A DNA stretch of 42,672 bases from Bacillota bacterium (GTDB lineage Bacteria; Bacillota; Clostridia; Christensenellales; Aristaeellaceae), in assembly GCA_023460055.1 (NCBI GenBank), contig JAEWRJ010000143.1, positions 1 through 42,672 on the forward strand, read 5' to 3'. The notes beneath the pieces were generated by a model that saw only the letters and a list, made by a program, of their open reading frames with translations, did not search any database and was not told where the DNA came from. Shown piece by piece: positions 16,023-23,699 of this stretch; position 1 is the stretch's first letter, and each line of letters begins with the position of its first letter. A program made the translations under genes and the position numbers.

Positions 16023-16640
16023 ATGCCAAAATCCCTGCCTGACCGCCGCCCGCAAAAGACAAAACGCGCCTTAAAGAATGTACTGGTCGATTTGCTTCAG
16101 ACAAGGGATCTGCAAACGATCAGCATTAAAGAAATCACCGATCTGGCTGACATCAGCAGGGGGACTTTTTACCTGCATTTCGATGATATATTTGCTCTTT
16201 ATCAGGCAATTGAGTCCGATGTAATCGACAATATAACAGCGATCATTCAAACAAAAGTGCCCATCCAGGATGAGGATGAGCTTGATAAAATCATTGGGTC
16301 AATATTTGAGTATTTAACTGATCATATCAAAGAATGCGATGCCCTGCTAAGAACAGACAGCGCCTCTTTTTTGTCTGGTGTATTTGAACGCAACCGTCCC
16401 ATGGTATCCGAGACCTGGGAAGCCTCGTACGGCTCAAAAGAGCATATGCAGGCTTATTCGTATATATTCTTAAGCCACGGCTTCGCTGGCGTTTTGAAGC
16501 ACTGGATAGCCTTTGGAAAGCTGGAGACTCCCAGACAGATCGCCGGAATCGTCAAACGGCTGCTGAGCTATATGTTTCTGGATGCCGCTCAAAACCAGTC
16601 GGGCCTTGGAATAGAGAACATCAGCGGGAACCAGCCGTAA
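16023..16640 (+). CDS. TetR/AcrR-family transcriptional regulator
   Basis: A 205-residue DNA-binding regulator. The N-terminal TetR helix-turn-helix is clear (TISIKEITDLADISRGTFYLHFDD, about 36-60). The all-helical C-terminal ligand or dimer domain is of the type seen in Bacillota regulators with TetR_C-like domains (SHGFAGVLKHWI). It has a good promoter and AAGGAGG. The target and ligand are unknown. It points away from the sigma operon and runs tail-to-tail into the Eis-like gene with a 52-bp overlap. A perfect palindrome in the promoter at 17818-17846 is one possible target site, but nothing shows this directly. Confidence 0.9.
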   Translation: MPKSLPDRRPQKTKRALKNVLVDLLQTRDLQTISIKEITDLADISRGTFYLHFDDIFALYQAIESDVIDNITAIIQTKVPIQDEDELDKIIGSIFEYLTDHIKECDALLRTDSASFLSGVFERNRPMVSETWEASYGSKEHMQAYSYIFLSHGFAGVLKHWIAFGKLETPRQIAGIVKRLLSYMFLDAAQNQSGLGIENISGNQP

Positions 16641-17728
16641 AAGCGATCCTCCCCCGCCTGCAGCTGTGCCATGGGTGAAAAAAACCTCAGGATAGCTTCG
16701 CATGGAGTAAAGCTGATGCTTGGCTTCATATTCTCAGCATCAATATCCCTAACACTTACCTGATTATCCTTGACCTGCAGCCTCAACCATGCCTGCCCTT
16801 TGATTTCAACAATCGCCTCTCCAGCCCGGAGCGTTTCGTGCCTCGCCTTGAAGCTCATCAGCTTTTGCAGCACGGATGACCAGTTCAGCACATGGATCAT
16901 CATATCATCATGCAGAGACCAGGATTCCGCGAACGCGCCCAGTTGCGCGATGGTACTTTTTTGATGTATAGTTGCCGTGAACTCAAACTCTTTGCAGGCA
17001 CGGAATCGCAGCCAGCAGCGCGCTATATTCTCCATTGCAGGGCGGCCTGTGAAAGAATGTTCATAGATATCATGATCATTAGCATACACATAACCCCTGA
17101 ACTCTCCCTGCGAAATAAGCGCGTAGCCTTCTCCGCCCGCTGTGCGCAGAATGTCCGCAAAGTCCTCGCGGCTGCGGTCTGCGCACATTTCAAGGGCCTG
17201 GTAGGCATCATATGCCCTGTCTACGATTTGACTGTCTGCTTTTGACAGAGCTATAAATTCAAATTCTTCCCGGCTTGGACGATCTTTGAGGTTATTCTCG
17301 TTTAGATAGAAGGTGATCACGGGCGCACCGATCTCAAAGCCATAGTGGTTATAGCGCTGACGCTGTCCGCCAAGCGCTACGAGCTCCATGCCTTCTGCTC
17401 TGGCCCGCTCAAGGGACAGGCGCATCAGTTCCTTCATATGCCCTTTGCCGCGCTCCAACGGGTGAGTAGCCACCGTACCCAAATATCCGGCAGAAAGGCT
17501 TTCATCCTTCGCCAGTTTGAGCATCATTGGTTTAACCGCGATGCTGGAGACCAGCCTGTTCTCCTCATCTTTGGCGATGATATGAAACCGGGAAAAACCG
17601 GAATGGCCATAGATTGGAGGATATACCCGCCTGAAATCAATCGGCCCGGCTGTCATGGCGAATACCATATTAGAAAAATCGAGTATCTCGCGTTCTTCCT
17701 CTGCGCGGGCTTGCCTGTATTCCGTCAT
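16589..17728 (-). CDS. Eis-like GNAT N-acetyltransferase with SCP2-type C-terminal domain
   Basis: A 379-residue tripartite acetyltransferase resembling Eis. An N-terminal GNAT domain carries the acetyl-CoA loop (VATHPLERGKGHMKELM, about 85-101), a second GNAT-like domain lies in the middle, and a sterol-carrier-like C-terminal domain follows. In Eis the C-terminal carboxylate, usually on a Phe, is the catalytic base and a Tyr in a YGFE-like motif is the acid. This protein ends in DWF and contains YNHYGFEIG, so both are preserved. Eis enzymes acetylate amines, including aminoglycosides; the substrate here is unknown. The ATG at 17728 follows GGGGAGG; Met at 17749 would leave almost no leader. 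The last 16 codons overlap the TetR gene on the other strand. Confidence 0.87.
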   Translation of the reverse strand: MTEYRQARAEEEREILDFSNMVFAMTAGPIDFRRVYPPIYGHSGFSRFHIIAKDEENRLVSSIAVKPMMLKLAKDESLSAGYLGTVATHPLERGKGHMKELMRLSLERARAEGMELVALGGQRQRYNHYGFEIGAPVITFYLNENNLKDRPSREEFEFIALSKADSQIVDRAYDAYQALEMCADRSREDFADILRTAGGEGYALISQGEFRGYVYANDHDIYEHSFTGRPAMENIARCWLRFRACKEFEFTATIHQKSTIAQLGAFAESWSLHDDMMIHVLNWSSVLQKLMSFKARHETLRAGEAIVEIKGQAWLRLQVKDNQVSVRDIDAENMKPSISFTPCEAILRFFSPMAQLQAGEDRFYGWFPLMFSIPRPDWF

Positions 17729-17760
17729 AATACCTCCCCGAAAGTCCATGTATTTGCAAT

Positions 17761-17789
17761 AGCATATCCAATGCAGCGGATATTGGCAA
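17761..17789 (-). promoter_or_regulatory. Promoter for the Eis-like gene
   Basis: Minus strand: TTGCCA (17789-17784), 17 bp spacer, TATGCT (17766-17761). Initiation near 17754 fits the chosen start at 17728 and excludes the longer frame. Confidence 0.5.
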
Positions 17790-17817
17790 GATAAAATGTA
17801 ACAAAACTGTGACTTAA

Positions 17818-17846
17818 TTTACATTTAGCCTGTTTCAGGCTATCAT
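17818..17846 (+). promoter_or_regulatory. Promoter for the envelope operon with a perfect palindrome in its spacer
   Basis: TTTACA (17818-17823), 17 bp spacer, TATCAT (17841-17846). A perfect inverted repeat TAGCCTG-TTT-CAGGCTA (17826-17842) fills the spacer and reaches into the -10. This position is ideal for a repressor operator. Confidence 0.65.
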
Positions 17847-17894
17847 AAGCTGTACTTTTTAAGCAGGAAAGGGGCGTGCCGACTGAAAGTCTCA

Positions 17895-19331
17895 TTGACC
17901 GGGTTTCTGCGCAGCAAATGGGCCATTGTTCCTGCTTGCTTTCTTATGCTTGTCCTGACAGCGGCTTATTTGTTCACGTATAGGAGCGGAAATACGCTCT
18001 TTCCCCTTGAAGCCGCGGGAATCGGACTTAACCGCTATGAGTTCGATCTTGATTTTGACCCCATTGCGGATCAGCTGTCCGTTAGCATGTGCCTGACGGT
18101 CACAAACCGTGAAAATATTCCCTTTGATGAGCTGATCATCCGTACTTACGCGGGCGCTTTTGAGCGTGAAGATACAAGCCCGGTCAATACAATGGAATTG
18201 CGGGATAAATTCTATCCCGCGGGCTTTTCATCCGGCGGGATTGAGCTTTCCCCTGTCCTATGGAATGGACAGGAGGTATCGTTCGGATATGAAGACAAAG
18301 CGCGCACTGTGTTAAGAGTAGATATTCCTTCGCTTGATCCCGGCGCAGCCGGAATGCTGACAATGAAATGCGTGATATTGCTGCCTCAAAGCCCGGGACG
18401 ATTTGGCGTATGGGAGGATGTATGGCGCTTCGGCAATGCTTTACCCATTCTGGCACTTCGGGAAAATGGTACCTGGCGAAAAGACCCCTATTATCCTGTC
18501 GGCGATCCCTTTGTGTCCGAGGCTGCCAACTATTTTATCCGGCTCAAGCTGCCCTCCGGCTACAGCACGGCCGCAAGCGCGCCTTTGGACCGGGAGAACT
18601 TTGCGCTGCGTGATTTTACCTTGGTCATCATGAAAGAAGACAGCTTTTCATTGCGCACTTTCAAAGCGGATGATACACTGCTGATGGCTTGGGCAAGGGA
18701 TGACGGGCAGGCTGAAAAGCTGCTTAAAACCGCTCGGGAAGCGCTACGCTTTTACGAAGACTGGCTGGGGCCTTATCCCTGGGAAACACTGACGATCATC
18801 GAACTGCCTTTTCCGATGGGAGGCATGGAATATCAAGGCCTTGTGATGATAACGGACGCTTATGCCGCGCGAAACGACGATGCCTCCCTGGCTGTCAGCC
18901 TTGCCCACGAGCTGGCTCATCAATGGTTCTACGCGCTGGTCGGATCCGATCAGGTGAATGAACCCTGGCAGGATGAGGCGTTGAGTGAGTACGCGACGCT
19001 GCGCTTTGTTAACAGGCTGTTTGGAAAAAGCGCAGCCCAAGAGCTTCGCCTTCAAAGACAAGCTCCTGAGGCGCAGCTCATTTCGCCTTCAGGCTCCATC
19101 CTCAGGTTTCCGGGGTATAAGTCCTATACAGCATCGGTATATGGGCGCGCCGTGGAGTTATTGTTTGCTTTGGATGAGATGACCGGCAAGACAGATGCAT
19201 TTATTGAAAGCTATGTCAGATGTTTTGCGTTTGGTTACGCGACGAGGAAAGGTTTTGAACAGGCGCTTGATGCTTTTATGGGCGGCAGCAACGGAGTTTT
19301 GGTCAGCGAATATCTGGATGTCCCATTATGA
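17895..19331 (+). CDS. Membrane-anchored M1-family (gluzincin) aminopeptidase-like protein
   Basis: A 478-residue metallopeptidase. An N-terminal membrane segment (about 9-30) is followed by a beta-rich domain and a thermolysin-like domain. The latter has the exopeptidase motif GGMEY (309-313, the GAMEN equivalent) and the zinc site HELAH (338-342) with the third ligand Glu361 exactly 18 residues later (in WQDEALSEY). It lacks the long C-terminal domains of classical aminopeptidase N. It probably acts outside the membrane on peptides. The annotated start is TTG 17895, but it lies 20 nt from the ribosome binding site. A CTG at 17883 in the same frame stands 8 nt after GGAAAGGGG and would add MKVS, so the true start may be there. 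It is the first gene of a seven-gene operon. Confidence 0.87.
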   Translation: MTGFLRSKWAIVPACFLMLVLTAAYLFTYRSGNTLFPLEAAGIGLNRYEFDLDFDPIADQLSVSMCLTVTNRENIPFDELIIRTYAGAFEREDTSPVNTMELRDKFYPAGFSSGGIELSPVLWNGQEVSFGYEDKARTVLRVDIPSLDPGAAGMLTMKCVILLPQSPGRFGVWEDVWRFGNALPILALRENGTWRKDPYYPVGDPFVSEAANYFIRLKLPSGYSTAASAPLDRENFALRDFTLVIMKEDSFSLRTFKADDTLLMAWARDDGQAEKLLKTAREALRFYEDWLGPYPWETLTIIELPFPMGGMEYQGLVMITDAYAARNDDASLAVSLAHELAHQWFYALVGSDQVNEPWQDEALSEYATLRFVNRLFGKSAAQELRLQRQAPEAQLISPSGSILRFPGYKSYTASVYGRAVELLFALDEMTGKTDAFIESYVRCFAFGYATRKGFEQALDAFMGGSNGVLVSEYLDVPL

Positions 19332-19349
19332 TCTGCAAAGGAAACAAGT

Positions 19350-20456
19350 ATGGATCTGTTTGACACGGTGGTGCTCATTCCGTCTCTGCACCCGGATCAT
19401 CTTTTGACGGAGTATGCGGATGATTTGGTAAGCCATGGTTTTCGCCGCATTGTTGTTGTCGACGATGGGTCCGGTGCGGAATATGCCGGCGTATTTGATT
19501 CCCTTAATAAGCATCCGCAGTGCGATGTGATCGGCTATCCAGTGAATAGCGGAAAAGGTCACGCTCTTAAATACGGCATGCGCTATATTCAGCAGCGTTA
19601 TCCGCATGCTGCCGGCATCATTACTGCCGACTCGGATGGACAGCATACAGCCGGGGATGTGCTGAAGGTATCGGAATGCCTGCTATCCAATCCGGATGAT
19701 TTGATCATTGGGTCCAGGGATTTTAAGGCGAAGAATGTACCCTTGAAAAGCCGGACGGGCAATAGGCTGACCAGCCTGTTTTTCGCTTTGCTCTATGGTA
19801 AATGGCTGCCTGACACGCAGACGGGGCTTCGCGGGTTCTCTATGGATCTGATTCCTTTAATGCTGGAAGTACCCGGTGACCGCTTTGAATATGAGATGAA
19901 TATGCTGATCATCGCGTCCAGCCGACATGTCAGGTTTCAGACGGTTACAATACAGACGATTTATATTGAAGAAAACCGCCGAACGCACTTCCGCCCCTTT
20001 CATGATTCCGCGCGGATCTATCTCCAGTTGTTTAAAAACTTTTTCAAATACGCTTCTTCAAGTGGCCTGTCTACTGTACTCGATATAGGAATATTCACGC
20101 TGTTTGACAAATGGATACTGCCACTGACCGGTCTGGATCCAAACATGAGCATGCTGTGGGGGCTGGTTACGCTGAATGTACTGATATCCAACGGAATCGC
20201 CCGTGTCAGTTCTTCCATATTCAATTACAAAGCTAATAAGTCCTTCGTTTTTCATGCGGAGAAATCCAAGGGGTCATTTGCGCGCTATCTGATATTGGCG
20301 GTGCTGGTTTGGGCTGTATCTTCCGCGCTGATCAGCGTACTGCACAACTGGATGAAGTGGGACAGGACATTGATCAAGTCGTTTGTTGATACAGCGCTGT
20401 TTTTTGCCAACTACCGTCTGCAGCGCTCCTGGGTGTTTGCTGATCATCACCACTGA
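19350..20456 (+). CDS. Fusion of GT2 glycosyltransferase and GtrA-like membrane domain
   Basis: A 368-residue protein. The N-terminal part (1-220) is a GT-A fold family 2 glycosyltransferase of the dolichol-phosphate-mannose-synthase type, with DDGS (38-41) and the metal-binding DSDGQH (93-98). The C-terminal part (from about 230) is a GtrA-like domain with four membrane helices, opening FFKYASSSGLSTVLDIG. Such enzymes load a sugar onto undecaprenyl phosphate, and GtrA proteins are thought to help move the product across the membrane; having both in one chain suggests coupled synthesis and flipping. It starts 18 bp after the peptidase gene behind AAAGGAAAC. Confidence 0.9.
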   Translation: MDLFDTVVLIPSLHPDHLLTEYADDLVSHGFRRIVVVDDGSGAEYAGVFDSLNKHPQCDVIGYPVNSGKGHALKYGMRYIQQRYPHAAGIITADSDGQHTAGDVLKVSECLLSNPDDLIIGSRDFKAKNVPLKSRTGNRLTSLFFALLYGKWLPDTQTGLRGFSMDLIPLMLEVPGDRFEYEMNMLIIASSRHVRFQTVTIQTIYIEENRRTHFRPFHDSARIYLQLFKNFFKYASSSGLSTVLDIGIFTLFDKWILPLTGLDPNMSMLWGLVTLNVLISNGIARVSSSIFNYKANKSFVFHAEKSKGSFARYLILAVLVWAVSSALISVLHNWMKWDRTLIKSFVDTALFFANYRLQRSWVFADHHH

Positions 20457-20474
20457 ATGAAAGGATGACTAAAT

Positions 20475-21482
20475 ATGTCTAAATCCGCCCGAATTCTATG
20501 CCTGGTGTTATCTATTGCTTTCGTACTCAGCCTTCCCTTCCTCGTCCCCTCAGGCGCGATGCTTGACAGCGAGCGCATGTCCCTGTTTGAGCAGATGGAC
20601 GATGAGTATGACGACAGCTGGGATGAAGGAGCGCTGCGTCTGATTGACCTGCTGATTCCACGCGCCAGCGCTGAGGCTGCTTATGAACCTCTGCCAATTG
20701 ATTTCTCAGAGGGCAGGACGCCTTCTTTCGATGGCTATACGCCGGATGGATATGAGGATGAGAGCATCAGCCTGAAGCTGGAGACCATGGATATTGATCA
20801 AGTTATGTGGCGTGTCGCGCGCGTGCGCATCAGCCACCCTTCCCAACTGCGCACAGGACTCGCCGGTTCTCCCGGATCAAGCCGCGTTGCGCTGATATCT
20901 TCCATGGCCAGGAAATTTAACGCGGTGATTGCCATCAATGCGAATTATATGGCAAATGATCCCGTGAAAACATCTTTTGAGTATCGCATGGGCGAACGCG
21001 TCCGCGCAAAATTCAACCGTACCAAGGATCTGCTGATCATCGATGAAAACGCCGATTTCCATCTCTTTGTGAAATCCGCCAAAAGTGAAGTGAAGAAATT
21101 TACTGACGCGGGCCATCAGATCATCAACGCCTTTACCTTTGGCCCTGCCCTTGTGAAGGACGGCGCGATGCTTGAGCTTGACGCAAACTATGGCTATAAT
21201 CCTCATGGAAAAGAACCGCGTATGGCCATCGGCCAAACAGGGCCTCTTGAGTATGTGCTGGTTCTGGCAGAAGGGCGCACCGGGGACTCCGAAGGCGTCA
21301 CCCAGGGGGAACTGGCTGAGTTCATGCTCAGCTTAGGGTGCCAACAAGCCTTTAATCTCGACGGCGGCAATTCTGCCACCATGGTATTTAACGGAGGCTA
21401 TTATCAGTTCAAAACATCATCCAACGAACGCGCGCAAAGCGATATGATCTATTTTGCCACCCTGGTTGGAGAATCGGAGTAA
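20475..21482 (+). CDS. Exported NAGPA-domain (phosphodiester glycosidase family) protein
   Basis: The 335-residue protein has an N-terminal signal or anchor (about 5-25) and then a domain of the phosphodiester glycosidase / NAGPA (DUF2233) family. Diagnostic segments are FGPALVKDG, KEPRMAIGQTG and the C-terminal NLDGGNSATMVFNG (around 294-307). In animals the family removes GlcNAc from a phosphodiester; in bacteria it is linked to exopolysaccharide or teichoic-acid-like polymers. An acidic stretch near residues 34-50 precedes the domain. It follows the glycosyltransferase by 18 bp, which suggests that the two work on the same surface polymer, although the substrate is not known. Confidence 0.88.
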   Translation: MSKSARILCLVLSIAFVLSLPFLVPSGAMLDSERMSLFEQMDDEYDDSWDEGALRLIDLLIPRASAEAAYEPLPIDFSEGRTPSFDGYTPDGYEDESISLKLETMDIDQVMWRVARVRISHPSQLRTGLAGSPGSSRVALISSMARKFNAVIAINANYMANDPVKTSFEYRMGERVRAKFNRTKDLLIIDENADFHLFVKSAKSEVKKFTDAGHQIINAFTFGPALVKDGAMLELDANYGYNPHGKEPRMAIGQTGPLEYVLVLAEGRTGDSEGVTQGELAEFMLSLGCQQAFNLDGGNSATMVFNGGYYQFKTSSNERAQSDMIYFATLVGESE

Positions 21483-21489
21483 ACCCGGA

Positions 21490-22425
21490 ATGTATACACA
21501 ATCCGCAACCTTTGTGATTCTCGGTCAAACCGTATATATCTACGGTTTGTTCCTGAGCGTTGCCTGTCTTCTAGCCGGCAGCCTTCTGCTGCTGAAAATA
21601 AGAAAAACCTCACTGCAGCAAAAAAACGCCGCCGCCCTGACCTGCCTGTTGTCTCCGATGCTGGGTCTTTTTTTCGCCAGGCTTGTATACGTTGCGGCTG
21701 AGGTCAATTTCGCCCCCTTCCTCAGTTTTCATAATGCCGTCAACCTGCGTCTGGGCGGCCTGTCCATGTATGGCGCGCTCTTTGGGGCTGTGTTGGGGGC
21801 TGTGATCAGCGCGCGGCTTGGCGGACTGAAGAAGGCCGAATGGCTTGACATGATCACGCCTTCCCTGTTTCTGTTTATCGCTGTCGCGCGCCTGGGCGAG
21901 CAATATACGACGCTGGGTATCAGCCGACCTTTGGTGACAGGGGTGTTTGACAACACATTTCTGGCTATACGGGATGACTTTGATGCTTATCTGCGCACCT
22001 ATATTCTCGAAAGTGCGGTAGCTGTCATATTGTGCGCGGCCTCATTCAAATATGATAGAAGAAAGCGGAAGTCAGGATACACTTGGCTTTTCGGCGTACT
22101 GCTGTATGGAGTGACGCAAACACTATTCGAAAGTCTGCGCTTTGACGCGCATATCCGATTCAGCTTTATCGGCTTACATCAGGTGCTTTCGGTGGCATTG
22201 TTCTGTGGCGTGATTATCTATCTAGCAGTCTGGCAGAATACATCCAGACGCGTAGCGTTACTTTCAATCATCATGCTCTTGCCGGTTTTGGGGGCCATTA
22301 TTGCGATTGAGTTTATGATCGATCGTTCCCAAACCAACAAGTTGCAGACATACGCAATCTATTCAGCAGTCTTGCTTATTCCTTGTTGTCTTGGACTATC
22401 AATGTTAAAAAGAGAGAGGGTATAA
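21490..22425 (+). CDS. Divergent paralogue of prolipoprotein diacylglyceryl transferase (Lgt-like)
   Basis: A 311-residue polytopic membrane protein with the overall plan of Lgt: YGLFLSV near the N-terminus, then LGGLSMYGALFGAVLG, DMITPSLFLFIAVARLG and, near the end, YGVTQTLFESLRFD followed by LHQVLSVALF. Compared with Lgt (E. coli numbering from memory) the key positions differ: His103 is Tyr, Asn146 in the RxGN signature is Glu (ARLGEQY), Gly154 appears to be Ser, and Arg239 is Gln, while Glu243 is kept. It is therefore probably not a normal lipoprotein acyltransferase and may be a pseudoenzyme or act on another substrate. The ATG at 21490 is chosen over an upstream TTG inside the previous gene. 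Confidence 0.75.
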   Translation: MYTQSATFVILGQTVYIYGLFLSVACLLAGSLLLLKIRKTSLQQKNAAALTCLLSPMLGLFFARLVYVAAEVNFAPFLSFHNAVNLRLGGLSMYGALFGAVLGAVISARLGGLKKAEWLDMITPSLFLFIAVARLGEQYTTLGISRPLVTGVFDNTFLAIRDDFDAYLRTYILESAVAVILCAASFKYDRRKRKSGYTWLFGVLLYGVTQTLFESLRFDAHIRFSFIGLHQVLSVALFCGVIIYLAVWQNTSRRVALLSIIMLLPVLGAIIAIEFMIDRSQTNKLQTYAIYSAVLLIPCCLGLSMLKRERV

Positions 22426-22427
22426 TC

Positions 22428-22646
22428 ATGGAGAAGTATCGCGTTGCTTATATGCTTTCGCTGGCTAAAAAGAAACGGGAAAGCACGATCAGCGATGCTG
22501 AACTGATTTTGCTTGAAGATCTTCGCCGGGAATATCTGTCCGATTTCCGCGAAGGGTTCAAGCAGCAGCTGGACCAGGTCTATGTTCAGCAGGATGACGG
22601 GAGCTACGAAAAGCTGAAAAAGAAGAGCGCTGACGGTGAGGAATAA
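22428..22646 (+). CDS. DUF896 (YnzC-like) small protein
   Basis: A 72-residue cytoplasmic protein of the DUF896 family, recognised by LAKKKRESTISDAELILLEDLRREYLSDF and the following FRE(G)FKQQL; the family is found mainly in Bacillota. B. subtilis YnzC is a small helical hairpin protein with no established role. The ATG at 22428 has GAGAGGG just upstream. The frame is open a little further (to 22383), but that part overlaps the preceding gene and lacks a ribosome binding site. It sits inside the envelope operon between the Lgt-like and VanW genes. Confidence 0.9.
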   Translation: MEKYRVAYMLSLAKKKRESTISDAELILLEDLRREYLSDFREGFKQQLDQVYVQQDDGSYEKLKKKSADGEE

Positions 22647-22658
22647 GGAGATCTTTCG

Positions 22659-23699
22659 ATGACCAAACGAATTCTGGCGGTTGTGTGTGCCATTGCCATA
22701 GCGCTTACTGTCTTTATGCCCTCCCTCGCGGCGGCGGATGAAAGGCCGGTTCTCTATACGGCAACCATCACGACGGCCTATGGCATGGACAGCGGAAGCG
22801 GGGTATACCCTACCCCGGATATCCAGCGGCCTGATAACGCTACGCCCCGTCTGGGCGTTTTAAAGGCAGGCGCTGCTATCGATATTCTTGATGTTCTGCC
22901 TAACTATGTGGAGATTCGCTATGGCAGGGGCACCGGGTATGTGCTGCGAAAGCGAATTGAGAATGTTGTAACGCTGAATCCCTCCAATACGCCCCGTTAC
23001 GGCACTACGGTCAGCCGCTACTATGCCCGGTTAGGCCGGACCACTGATGTTAAAGCCGCGCCGGATGCCTCAAGCTTGACGCTCATTACCCTGCAGGAAG
23101 GGGCCATGCTTGGCTTTATCGATATCATTGACGGATGGGCTCAGCTGATCTACCACCGTCAGTATGCCTATGTCAACACAGAAGACCTCCCCGCTATCGC
23201 GATGGTAGCACCCTCTGAGCAGGCCGGTACAGAAGATATGCCCATTGCTGTGTTTAATTCATTTTATAATATCGCGCAGAATGAGATGAACCTCAACCGC
23301 ATCGAAAACCTGAAAGTAGGATGCAGGCGCATGGACCGGGTGATGGCACCTGGCGAGACGCTGGATTTTAACGCCTCCGTCGGCCCCTTCTCCGCCAGAA
23401 ATGGATATCTGAAAGCCTGGGGTCTGGTTGATGGTGAGCGTGTTCCTTCCAGCGGCGGCGGCAGCTGCCAGATATCAAGTACCTTATACAACGTGGTGCT
23501 TCAACTGACGGGATTGACCGTTTTGGCCAGAGCCCCTCACGGTTTGGACGGCGCCTCCTATCTGCCTCACGGCGTGGATGCCACTTCAGGCGGCCTCAAC
23601 TTTATTATAAGAAACGACTATGGCTTTCCCATCCGCATCACATCCCATGTGCAGGATGGCGCTCTGTATATCGCGATCTATAAGGAAACATTGATTTAA
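22659..23699 (+). CDS. Secreted SH3b-VanW protein, first of a tandem pair
   Basis: A 346-residue exported protein. A signal peptide (1-25, ending SLAAADE) is followed by two SH3b-like segments (about 28-110 and 118-175, each ending in a YV turn such as GYVLRKRIE and YAYVNTEDL) and then a VanW domain. The VanW hallmark reads GGGSCQISSTLYN with Cys at 270, preceded by the typical APGETLDFNASVGPF segment. SH3b domains often bind cell wall, so it probably works at the peptidoglycan. AAGGAG lies 8 nt before the ATG. Its TAA overlaps the ATG of the next gene (TAATG), and the two are paralogues. Confidence 0.88.
   Translation: MTKRILAVVCAIAIALTVFMPSLAAADERPVLYTATITTAYGMDSGSGVYPTPDIQRPDNATPRLGVLKAGAAIDILDVLPNYVEIRYGRGTGYVLRKRIENVVTLNPSNTPRYGTTVSRYYARLGRTTDVKAAPDASSLTLITLQEGAMLGFIDIIDGWAQLIYHRQYAYVNTEDLPAIAMVAPSEQAGTEDMPIAVFNSFYNIAQNEMNLNRIENLKVGCRRMDRVMAPGETLDFNASVGPFSARNGYLKAWGLVDGERVPSSGGGSCQISSTLYNVVLQLTGLTVLARAPHGLDGASYLPHGVDATSGGLNFIIRNDYGFPIRITSHVQDGALYIAIYKETLI

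Noticed and set aside
22421..22426. TATAAT just before the DUF896 gene as a promoter
   Set aside because: It ends 1 nt before the ATG at 22428, so transcription would begin inside the gene, and there is no -35 at proper distance.
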